Below, one piece after another: positions 23,907-33,602 of a DNA stretch of 64,000 nucleotides; the stretch's first letter is position 1, and each line of letters begins with the position of its first letter. The notes beneath the pieces were generated by a model that did not search any database, was not told where the DNA came from, and saw nothing but the letters and a program-made list of their open reading frames with translations. A program made the translations under genes and the position numbers. The stretch is from Paragonimus skrjabini miyazakii. Lineage: Eukaryota; Platyhelminthes; Trematoda; Plagiorchiida; Troglotrematidae. Where the stretch lies: contig JTDE01000241.1 of NCBI GenBank assembly GCA_014338405.1, positions 79,953 through 143,952 of the forward strand. The letters are read 5' to 3'.

Positions 23907-25640
23907 GTAAATGTCCTGTAACGATCCACCACTTATTTGGGATAAGTACCATGAAGTCTGTGATTATTTCTAACTGTATCATTACTCTTAATGCTGCTTG
24001 GGATAGCACGAATTCCGTTCCATTTCAATTGGTTCTATGCTATTCCCTAGTACTGGTGAGTTCTCTCTGCTCTTTAACAAACCGATAGTTGAAATACTTT
24101 CTGGATTCGCTTTGACAGACCTTTTGAATCGTAAACGAACTGTCCTCCCGAAATTTGTCTGTTTCCTAGGATTACTTCATAAAATTGATTACTCTTTTGT
24201 GACTTACTCGAATCGAGTTGTGTGTCATTTACCAAATGAAATGCACTTATAAGCGCTGGCAACCTTGTGCGGTGCTTTTAACTTTCACAATCTAGATGTC
24301 ATAAATACAACTTCGTTTTCATACACTCAATACTGGCTACCTCTAAATACAGTACATATAACAATGTAAGGTGACATTATAAATAGGTCTTTGGTGGTCA
24401 GATCTCGTCATAAATACCCGACCAGTTTCGTAATTGTTTTCACTCATCAGATGAGTGCAGCTAATAATCGTCAGCTATGACGCCACTTGGACAGTTGAGA
24501 CAAACTGAGTTTCTAGATATAACATGTTCGTTTTGTTAACCTCTACAATATGGTCCCATTTTAGTCTAAGCTAAACTCCAAAACTAACCCGCAACTTAGA
24601 CAGTAACTACCGGCAGTGCACAGTCCTATTATTTTTAATGGGATGGTCGCCCCATAAATATACTCACTATGCCTCCGTTTTATGGTCTAGAATGTATATC
24701 CAGAACTCAGTCACACCTGATTGTCAATCTATTGTAGGGAACGGCGGTCATCATATGTCAAGGAAGCAGACCAAACTGTATAACGGATGCATTAAACGGA
24801 CTGACAGTTGGTACATTCTTCTCACTCCAATCCAGAAGTGGAAACATCAGAGTCACGGACGCATCAACAACTGATCATGTTTGTCAAATTGCATACGAAT
24901 GTAAGTTACACAAGCCGGATGTTTATTAACTTTGAAGCGGAGCTTGCGTGGTCAGTAATTATTGAGTAATTTATGCTAGACTGACCAAAAGCAATTGAAT
25001 ATTTATTCTCCCTGCGTTTGCGGTAAGTATTTTTCTTTGTTTAGCCACCAGAAAGTAGTTGATAACTGAATACATCTATTTACTTTATGTATGAGAGCGA
25101 TATGTCTAGTGATGGCTAAATATACAGTTCTACACTTACCTTCGTGGATTATAGTTATTTCTCAAAGGCAAAGATGTCCACTCTGAATATAATCTTTCGA
25201 GAATATTCTGTGAATTAATGCGTCAATTTTATTTGGTTAACGTTAGGGATGCACAAAATATGAGCATATGCTGATTATGCTAATATAATCCCTGAAGGAC
25301 TAGAATGCTTAAGCATGCCCATGTAATTTCAGTTTATACTTCTCACGCGCATAAGTTTCATCCACATCTGAAATTACTGGTTCTCTTCCAAATTTACAAA
25401 CTGGCTTTACACCTTCTCGGTTAGAGCCTGGAGATCTTTTGTGTACTGGATCTACACATGCACATTAAAAAAGCCACAACGATTTTGTACAGTTTGTAAA
25501 GCTGACTTCTGAAAACTAGGCAATATGCAAGCCAGCTATAAAATGAAGCAGAACCACCTTCAACAGTGTTTGTTCGGAAACTCCGAAAAGGTAAAACTAC
25601 ATATGAATTTTAACATGCGAACATGCGTTAACAAGACATT

Positions 25641-25915
25641 TGAAAGATTGAATTCCCTTTATTCAGCTCAGTAAGACGGCAAGAAGATATACATTGCGAG
25701 ATGCAAGCATTCCGTTTATTCTCATCAGTCGATTAAATAAAACATTCAGTTATTTAGGTCAATGGCATGGCGACAAAATAATGAAATGAACGGACATCAC
25801 AGGGGAGCAATCAGGGTTTTCTGTCACGGTGACGAAATTGATTGCGTCGTGATTACGTGATGTTTGATGAACGATGCTTCGGAGAACGCCAACAGTCTAG
25901 AGTTGCGGTTGCGAA
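25641..25915 (-). repeat. Downstream pseudo-LTR of the Penelope-like element
   Basis: Direct-repeat partner of 28096-28390. Both begin TGAAAGATTGAATTCCCTTT and share TTTATTCTCATCAGTCGATTA. This copy lacks a stretch present in the other after the AAGCATCA-type segment (encoding SPALCWQKV-like residues on the minus strand there). Its minus strand encodes the end of the endonuclease frame (RLLAFSEASFIKHH). Confidence 0.85.
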
Positions 25916-26477
25916 ACAGGACCATGAACGAAGTGATGTGGTCAACTATATGACCTGTTGCGATTAAGTGTTTCGCGATCAAAGACGCCGGATTTCTGTT
26001 CGAGTGTTGGCAAACTGACCCATGTTGAGTCGTTGTTTGCACTAGCCACTTGGGGATGTGCTCCGCATTCCCTGTCGTAAGTTTCGGTCCGTTCTGCCAA
26101 CGTATGAGTCACCGCAACTTCAAGTGAATTGGTAGGTAACATGAGAGATAGAGTTTTCCGAGAAAGAACGATCGGGGCAGTGGAGACTTATTCTGCAGGA
26201 TATTTGGGAGTAATGGCTGATGTCAACTTTCGATTGACATCGGTAATGTTGTGGTCACCTGTGTAAGGAAGGGTTAAAAAACCTGCTACTTCGGCACTGA
26301 TTGTAGTTTGGGGATAGCAACTGATTCTTTACAGTAAATTTCAATAAATTTGGCGGGATATCCATTCGCCAGCAGAACACTCTTCAAGAGCTCCTCTTTA
26401 GACTTTAGGTGTTCGGCTGTGCATATTTTCCTTGTTCGGTGAACAATGGTTTGCACCAAACTACGTTTGTAAGCCAC
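25824..26477 (-). pseudogene. Penelope-like element C-terminal region: RT thumb and GIY-YIG remnant
   Basis: AYKRSLVQTIVHRTRKIC and LLANGYPAKFIEIYCKE (26477-26286) match the thumb region after the RT. Further on the frame breaks. ERTETYDRECGAH (about 26100) is a decayed GRTER-type GIY-YIG helix, followed in another frame by SLIAKHLIATGHIVDH and the RLLAFSEASFIKHH terminus. The GIY and YIG core residues themselves are not readable, so the nuclease is dead. Confidence 0.75.
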
Positions 26478-26554
26478 GAGAGCAAATGAAGAGAATTGTA
26501 GGTACTACTCACCCCATGTGGCATTTCGATAAACAGACCTACTAAGTGTACCGT

Positions 26555-27265
26555 CTAAACGCGTAGAAATAAGGACATCTGAGAGTGGTAGTGGGTCATC
26601 AAGCTCTTGTTCATGACATGGAGATTTTGATGAGTAGAGCTAAACTGATGTAAAAGAGTGACAAAATGATCAAAATCGGTGAATAGTAGAATGTCATCAA
26701 CATACCGTTTATAAAGCAAAGATTGGTCAATATAATCCGATAATCCATCTTCAACCATTCCAAGAAAAATATAAGCCAATGTTGGGCCTTACGGGTTGCC
26801 CATTGCTACACCATCAATTTGCTTATACACACATCCATCGAACTCAAACTGAATGTTTTCCCTACAAATAGGAATGACTCCTTTGAGGTAGTCGACAGGG
26901 AGAGATAAGGAAATCTTATGAATCAAAATAAAATTTAATTAAAAAATCAACTGTTTCATGTAATGGAACGTTTGTGAATAGTGAGCCAACGTCAACTGAG
27001 TACATTTTTTGTGTGGAACTTATCGAAATGTTCTCCAAAATATCACGTAACTCAACAGAACCCTTCAGAGAACGGGAACTGAGGGTTTTACGAATGAGAT
27101 CAAGGAGCTGAACTAGCCATCGAGCTATGCTGTGATAAGGTGAATCATCCATTACGAGGATAGGCCTCAGGGGAACATCAGCTTTATGCAATTCGGTTGA
27201 TCCTCTCAATCTTGGTGTACGAGTCCCAATCGGTTTTAACAGTTTATACTCCCGCTCACTTATAT
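26555..27265 (-). pseudogene. Penelope-like element reverse transcriptase, palm motifs (frameshifted)
   Basis: After the internal TGA, the frame gives RPILVMDDSPYHSIARWL and YSVDVGSLFTNVPLHETVDF (motif with the first catalytic Asp region), ending at 26916. A shift gives LPVDYLKGVIPICRENIQFE and IDGVAMGNP, interrupted by TAA where GPTLA should follow. From 26779 the frame YKRYVDDILLFTDF supplies the two catalytic Asp residues. These are the conserved RT blocks of Penelope elements in the correct order, damaged by at least one frameshift and two stops. Confidence 0.85.
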
Positions 27266-27266
27266 A

Positions 27267-27902
27267 TCAATGCAACAGAAGAATTTGCAGCTTCCTTGAT
27301 ATTTGTTTTTCTCCTAGAATGTTATTATCTGTCGTGCGGTCAACTCTGAACTTTCTATCATCAACCAGGATGGTGGGCATTTTCATCACATAATCAGCTT
27401 TATTCAAGAGTACAATGCTAGTGCCCTTGTCTGACGTCAGGAATACTACGTCCTGCATTTGTCTCAATTGTTTGATGACCTCATAATGTCTAGAGAGTGG
27501 ACAACAATGCACGCGAGTGGGTGACAACACCTTTAGCTGGTCGTATAGGTTTTCGAATTGAACTCGAAACGTTAACCGGTTAACTTTCTTCAGCAGGAGT
27601 TTATATGTTAAGCCTAGAGCAAGTACTTCTAACTGCACTTGTGTAAACTGCTTACTTGACAAGTTGTGGACATGTTCCAGAGCATCACTGTGAAAATCGG
27701 GTTTGCTAGTAGCGCGATCCGAAGAACCTTGAAGATTCTGAAGCGTTTTGGTTGCGGCTTTCTTATTGATATCAAAGTTTTCAAATTTTATACGGCATAC
27801 CAGAGTAAGGTCAGCTAGCACAGCAGCAAAGCGATTTTGGGTTTCCATAGACGTGAAGAGTTCCGCGGGCCGTGTTGATGTGGTGAATAGCCAGTCTGAC
27901 AA
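27267..27902 (-). pseudogene. Penelope-like element ORF, N-terminal part and reverse transcriptase start
   Basis: Longest open frame in the window (211 codons). The C-terminal third carries VVFLTSDKGTSIVLLNKADY and the VDDRKF block, the first conserved motifs of the Penelope reverse transcriptase (palm/finger start). The first 120 residues are the usual poorly conserved N-terminal region. The frame stops at a TGA near 27264-27266, but the same frame continues below it with REYKLLKPIGTRTPRLRG, so the stop is a disabling mutation and not the natural end. Confidence 0.85.
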
Positions 27903-28095
27903 AATTGTCGTTATTATTGATCAATAGTTTTCCTTTCATCAGGAGTTCTCAAGAAATCTGACAGAAAACTACCGGACTGAATGCACTGCTGATAGAAACC
28001 AATACGAGTTCGTTCACTCACCGTTTCGCACCTCAATATTAACAATCGATTCAAACCTTGCGTAGTGTATAGAGGGAGCCTTCGTTGGAAAAATG

Positions 28096-28399
28096 TGAAA
28101 GATTGAATTCCCTTTATTCATTTCAGTAAGACGGCAAGAAGACATACATTGCAAGATGCAAGCATTTCGTTTATTCTCATCAGTCGATTACATAAAACAT
28201 TCAGTTATATAGGTTAAGCGCATAGCTATAAAACAATGAAATGAACGAACATCACATGGAAGTAATCAGGGTTCACTGTCTTGGTAACGAAATTGATTGC
28301 GTCAGCACCTTTTGCCAACAAAGGGCTGGTGAGTGATGCTTGATCGACAATGCCTCGGAGAACGCCAACAGCCTGGGGTTGCGGTTGCGCAATGTTTTA
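28096..28399 (-). repeat. Upstream pseudo-LTR of the Penelope-like element
   Basis: Related to 25641-25915 over almost its whole length and longer by about 20 bases. Its minus strand still encodes the tail of the endonuclease region (RLLAFSEALSIKHHSPALCW). That is typical of the partial head-to-tail arrangement in which a truncated copy precedes the main element. The 12-bp target duplication follows directly at 28400-28411. Confidence 0.85.
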
Positions 28400-28609
28400 G
28401 TTAACAAGACAAAATAAGTAAGGTTTCAAAAAACGATCATACTTTTAAAATGGTTTGATTCACAGTTAATTGATTTCTTTTGGTTACTAGACTGATAAAA
28501 TATTTGCTATTGTTTAATTTGACCACGATATATACCGGTAGTGTTTTGATATTTACTTATAAAGCCAACAAGACAGCAAACCATTTAATGTGATGTGCTT
28601 CAAACATAC

Positions 28610-28783
28610 CTCAACTAAGTCGTATCGTTTTCCGTGCGTGTACAATGTCGCAAGCACTTTGTAACAGCAATTTGGATGTAAGCGATTGCCGTTAGTTTTT
28701 GTCAGAAATTCTAGAATGTCAGCTAATTTTGTTCGCTTTGTTATTTGCACGTTTAGATATCCACGTTCTAAACTTTTTGACAT
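28610..28783 (-). CDS. Orphan exon on the strand opposite P5CS, unknown product
   Basis: On the minus strand an ATG at 28783 opens 58 codons that end in phase 0 at a perfect donor (GAG|GTATGT, the GT at 28609-28608). The composition looks like protein: TKLADILEFLTKTNGNRLHP followed by NCCYKVLATLYTHGKRYDLV, a helical pattern reminiscent of pentatricopeptide or TPR-type repeats. That resemblance is an impression only. An AG-rich acceptor (GTCAGCAGTAG) lies just upstream, so it may be internal and not a first exon. No partner exon was found nearby. It could be part of a gene nested in the P5CS intron, a duplicated fossil exon, or chance. Confidence 0.35.
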
Positions 28784-30786
28784 ATATCTACTGCTGACTG
28801 CAGTACAGACCGTGTAGAACGTTGCTGTTTGAAGTCAGATGGCAATGTTTTGCTTGGCGTTTTCTTGAATTAACAAATACTAGGTGTGTGCGTACATGTA
28901 AAATTCTACAACCATAATATGTTAAATGCTGTGTAACATGTGATCATATTATTTTGCTAGTGGTGATATTGTCCAGGAAGAAATTGCATTCATTTTCACG
29001 AGAAATTGTTCTGATTTATTGTGGAATATTATGAAGTTAAACGCCTTACGATGATCGCTTTCGGTTCCAAAATTTATAAATCGGTGTCACTTATGTTAAA
29101 TGTCACATAGCATCACCGTCTGTCCTAACGAAGACAAACTGACCTTAAAGTTCACTTTGTTATATCCCAATCGAATTCAATCACATCTTTTTTTCTTTTG
29201 TCCCATACTCTTCTCGCACAGTTTGCTTTAAAATCAGCCCGTTATTCTTAGCTCTCGTCTGTACAAATTTAAGGCGTGGTGTTTTTGTAATATTTAGATG
29301 ACCAAACGAAAATAGACACCTATCCAGTAAATATTTGAAGGAACCCTGACTTTTCAATGAGGAATGTATGGCAAATTTTCATCAGTTGAGGTTTTCTGAC
29401 AGGTTCTTAGGAGGCTTTTTAAGTTTTGAGAATGTTAAATATATTCACCGAAGTTTACTTTGTCAATGAGCATTTTCTTCACGATAATTCGGCATTTCTC
29501 CTGTTTGGGTGCTATCGATACCAACACATTTTGTCTGCCGACTGTTGTATTCCTATTCGGGTACCATCAACATTAAGCCTTACAGGCTTTAACAATTATA
29601 AAGAGAACACGTGAATCAGCAGAAGTACAAAGTATATTGTCCCATTTACAAGCGGTAGCGCCATTCCTATGTGCGTGGATGAATGAGTCGTTGGTCATTG
29701 AAGTCGCGACCAATCAGGACGCAGCTTAAGTCTCACCGCGAGTGTTGGGCACATCCGTGGCCTTGACGCGTATACAACACTGACCATGAGGAAAATTATA
29801 TCAAGTGCATCTAGTTTATTTTTCATTTACAAATTTTGGACAAATTTGGGCAAAAGAAACTGAAAACTTCTGAGCATAATTTTGAATTTATAATCGAACA
29901 TCGAAATAAAGGTCAAAAATGAATTGAGTGGTTTCCTTACTGCTCCATTTTCCTATTTTCGTTCTTAACGCGGCAAGAATACTTGGTAATGTGTACAAAA
30001 TTCTCGCAGTTCTAAAACTTGCGTCAGCTAATACGGGTTTATTGGTTCGATTAAGTACTTAGTAATCACTTAAAAGGGTATCAAGTAGTGACCGGGAATA
30101 GATACGTGGTGACTGTACATAAAATCGAACTCATCACAACGATAACGAAAATTGGGAGTCACAAGTTTGTTTCCTTCGGAGTTCAGAAGATCAACATTAA
30201 GAAACTGCCGATGCAATACCGAACATTGCATGCGGCTGAATTTGACAGCCTTTCTTGGAAGTAAAATCTTCGCCTGGTAATGGTTGATTAAGGCTCTTAG
30301 TTCAAGGATTTACGATAGACTAACACGAATGTTAAAAGTAGATTAAAAAGCGATATGGTTTTGTCTGCATTAAACTTGCGGTTCAGGTTCAGCTCGTACA
30401 AGAAGCACAGCATATGAGTATCCAGTCAGGATTGATGGGTGTATCGTTGAACAACAGGATGAAGATATAACCATAGAAAATAACTGAAACGGTTAGGTGG
30501 CGTACATTCTTGTCACAACCGAGGTTTGAAATCTGGTCTCGCCTTCACTGATAATAATGTTGACCATTGCCCCACTGACTTCGATTTCGGCACAATCGAT
30601 TTACGGCATGCAGAAGTTTCACACATCCTGAAAGTAATTTTCAGTTTAAGCGATCGCGTTCACAATGGTACAGTAACTTTTCTTTTAACTGTAATCGACG
30701 ACTCTACGATTGCGGCTTTTTGTACAATAAAATAACAGGAATCTTCAAACTTTTTGAATGATATTTTGATTACTTGCAATTAATGA

Positions 30787-31017
30787 TGAATCTGGTTGTT
30801 GCAAGTTGGACATCACTCACAAGTGATTGCAACTGCAGTATCACCAAGGAATTACTAATTGGTCTCTTTCAAATAGGCGCCAGACTCGAGTTTCGCTCAC
30901 ACTGGAGCTAATTAGTAGTGCATACCCTCAAACTAGCCGGTAATAGAACCCTGACCACGTTTTCATGTGACCACCATGCGGATCACTGCGCCACGGCCCT
31001 CACCTTGAGCGTGACTG
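30787..31017 (-). mobile_element. tRNA-derived SINE
   Basis: Read on the minus strand from 31017, the sequence has TGGCGCAGTGATCCGC at positions 8-23 and GGTTCTATTACC at positions 51-62, that is, Pol III A- and B-box sequences at the spacing of a real tRNA. Downstream it carries a body with GAAACTCGAGTC and an end segment (GTTGCAATCACTTGTGAGTG) shared with the dispersed repeats at 22803 and 49222. A tRNA head with a body and a tail borrowed from another repeat family is the classic SINE design. It is not a functional tRNA because the acceptor and anticodon stems do not pair properly. Confidence 0.6.
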
Positions 31018-31194
31018 AGTTATCATATGTAAACAGTCAGCCACATTTGCATGTCAGTACTGCTCAAGTTGTTCGATCAACTTGAGAGGAGACACAGTAA
31101 CTGTCCTGTCACTCTTAATCAATGGCCTCATGGTGAGACCCACTCCACTCTTAAATGAAAAAAAATAACTTGGTAGAATAATATTTTTAATAGG

Positions 31195-31250
31195 TGGCAA
31201 GTAGCGCGGGATGTTGTATATCAGTCACAGTTGATTGCAACTTTCACATT
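31195..31250 (-). repeat. Isolated end of the dispersed repeat family
   Basis: GTCACAGTTGATTGCAAC matches the left-end motif seen at 22815, 30820 and 49240. Only this end is recognisable. Confidence 0.35.
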
Positions 31251-32743
31251 TCCGTAGATGTTTCAGTTCACGCATTTTCGAGAGAAACAGTACAGTTTTC
31301 TTGATAGCTATCATCTGCCAATGCATGTTTAAGATTGTCACGCAACGTTTGTGTGAACATAATTTATACGATGAATCTTAGTGATAGTTGAACGTCTGTG
31401 TTAGGGTACCCATTTCTTATAGCTTTTAATCGATCCTCACTAAGGTAAGCTTCGTTTGCCTCAAACTGAAATGGGATAAACTTAAAAAAACAACCACAAA
31501 TTTGGTTGCAGAATAGGTGGTACAAACGAACAATCGTTTTGTCATGATAGATTTTCGCGTAGAATAAAAAGTGTATGACGCAAGAATAATAGATACTGAA
31601 ACGACAAGAAGGAATATGTCAGTCTACAACTGAACACTACGTTTCAGCTAGGTGTAAAGGGAAAGCAATGGGAACAATGCCTCACGTTGGTCCGTAGTTA
31701 CCTATTGATTGATTGTCTGGTGGTTATTGGGTTTGTTGCCCCACCGTTTTGTCCAGACTGGGAGCCATTAGGTAACTGTTCTCTATCCTAACTTGAAGCC
31801 TCTTGACAGTGGATAAGTTGATTTGGACAAAACAGTCTGTCCTAATTTGCAATAGAAAGTGGTAAGTGTAATCGACTACTTCTAATAGAACAGCTCTAAC
31901 ACAAAGGAAGAGCTAGTCTGATAAAAGAGGGGTTTCTTAAGTGATTCGGGTCATTTGTGGTCAGTTTATATTTTACTTAGACAAAACACAGCAGCTGTCC
32001 AAAAGTTTGTTGTTAACTTGTTGTTATCTATTAACAATCAAGAGTATTTTAAAACTCCTGCTAATTTTGAAGGTATGGGTTGTCAGACTAGGTGCAACAA
32101 CTGGTTTGTTTTGTTATTCGAATTATGAGATTGAATTTTGACTAAGCATTACTTATTGTGAATATAATTTATTTGTATTGTCAACTCCATAATCATGAGG
32201 CTCATTTTTCACACACGCGCATACATTTTACCCAGTCTGTAATGTTTAAGATAATCATTTTATTCCTAACAGTGGCAATGAGATTAATTATTTGACATTT
32301 TATATTATATATAACTCATAAAGCTTACAAATTTAAGTTATTATCTGTGCTTCTTGAGGCGACTATTGAAATCTGAAATAAAACACGCGATTCCAATTTA
32401 AATACATATAAGGTTTGCGTAAATTCGACAAAATGTACGATTGGAAAAAACACGTTTGATGATGCCAACGAATTACGCAGCTTTTTACAGTTCAGTCCAC
32501 ATTATTGCGGATCTTATAGGAGGTCGATTAGTTTGCACTGATGTCCTACAAATATACGACATATACTCGACTTTTATATGAAATCATAAGACAGGTCCTA
32601 TGGATCAACAAATGCTTTACAGAATGTGGCAGATCACAGGAGAATAGAGAAAACTGGTGATGTTCGCGAATGCAGGAGAAGTGACGCATGTGCTGGCAAC
32701 GGCTGGTTAAATTAAGTGACTCGTGGTTTGCCAGCTTTTACAG

Positions 32744-32824
32744 GCTTTCAGGATGGATTACCAAAAGAAATGCCTCTCCATAAACAAATCCGACTCATCG
32801 AGTCTGTTGGTGATCGTCTCAGTG
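32744..32824 (+). other. Candidate small P5CS linker exon (weak)
   Basis: Twenty-six full codons between acceptor CTTTTACAG and donor AGTG|GTTAGT read FQDGLPKEMPLHKQIRLIES, then VGDRLSG. The frame ends in phase 1 with a G, exactly what the reductase exon at 36296 (starting GT CTG) requires. The pattern L-x(7)-R/Q-I-x-L-I-x(3)-D-x-L resembles the first reductase helix (EQRAEIIHHLADLL in human). The 15-20 residues that should follow that helix are missing, so it is only a candidate. Confidence 0.25.
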
Positions 32825-33299
32825 GTTAGTAATATTCGTACTCTCACCGGACGGGAACGAATCTGACGGATTAAGTAAGTATTCCGAAACACTCGCTACA
32901 GTTTAATTCTTTGGCTTGTGAGAACTCCGTAGATCCAAGTAATGCAAAAATTAGCCTAAAAGATCACATGCAACGTCCTTTCTGGGGCTGTTCAAAAATA
33001 CTTTCAGATTACTACCCTGCAGTTTTCCAGGCGCCAAAGACTTGACAACAACAAAAAATCGAAGCAAACTCAGAAAAACTATACTTCACTTGTGATATCA
33101 CTATCGAATGAGTGTTGAATCGTACAATAAATCCTACAGTAGCGCAGAAAACTTTGCGTTACACATTCTGTGGCTAAGTTTTTGCTGTCAACCGTTAAAC
33201 AGCTGAGAATTGGAAGTAAACTTTTTGAAAGCTGACTAAACGAGTTCAGATTCCGTGTGGGGAATGCAGATTCTTAAATAAGAATCTGTTTAGTGACCC

Positions 33300-33602
33300 G
33301 TGTCCAATGACGTTTCTGAGTACAGTTTATCTTATCCTGTGGAAATATTTTATGATCCGTTTACTAGAACACAAGTTTCCTTTGTACGTCAGAGAAAGAA
33401 ATTTGTGGGAGTGTGTATATTTTCTCGCCGCACTTTTTTCGATGAGTTGACTTTTGAATGGATCCCCGAGATGGACGAAGCAGCGCAACATCTGTTAATT
33501 ACTCTGCTTTCAGGCTGTGATTCCCTAGTGAATCTTATACCGCGAGATAGCTTGCCAAAGTCATATAGTAAGATTGACCAGTTATCACTGTTTGGAATTT
33601 GA
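33300..33602 (+). other. Unassigned open frame with coding-like composition
   Basis: One hundred codons with mixed, protein-like composition, including RQRKKFVGVCIFSRR and IPEMDEAAQHLLITLLSG. It lies where missing P5CS linker exons should be. KKFVG--IFS and the AA-HLL--LLS helix can be loosely laid over KKVGTFFS and AEIIHHLADLL, but spacing and the residues between do not agree. I do not recognise another family. An open frame on the opposite strand at 33755-34141 is equally unassigned. Confidence 0.25.

Larger units (their letters stand above)
25639..28399 (-). mobile_element. Penelope-like retroelement, nearly full length but broken, with LTR-like direct repeats
   Basis: A 2.76-kb insertion flanked by the identical 12-mer GTTAACAAGACA at 25627-25638 and 28400-28411 (target duplication). 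Related direct repeats lie at its ends (25641-25915 and 28096-28390), as in Penelope elements with pseudo-LTRs. Coding runs on the minus strand: an N-terminal region and DKGTSIVLLNKADYVMKM (27902-27267); after an in-frame TGA, RPIL and YSVDVGSLFTNVPL (to 26916); after a frameshift, VDYLKGVIPI, VAMGNP-stop-GPTLAYIFLG and the catalytic YVDDIL (26779-26555); then NGYPAKFI (26477-26286); and a shifted GIY-YIG remnant (about 26140-25824). Several stops and frameshifts mean it is inactive. It sits in P5CS intron sequence, opposite to the gene. Confidence 0.9.

Noticed and set aside
24037..24262. Overlapping frames on both strands resembling polymerase fragments (ALTDLLNRK)
   Set aside because: The similarity is a few residues only and no catalytic motif is present.
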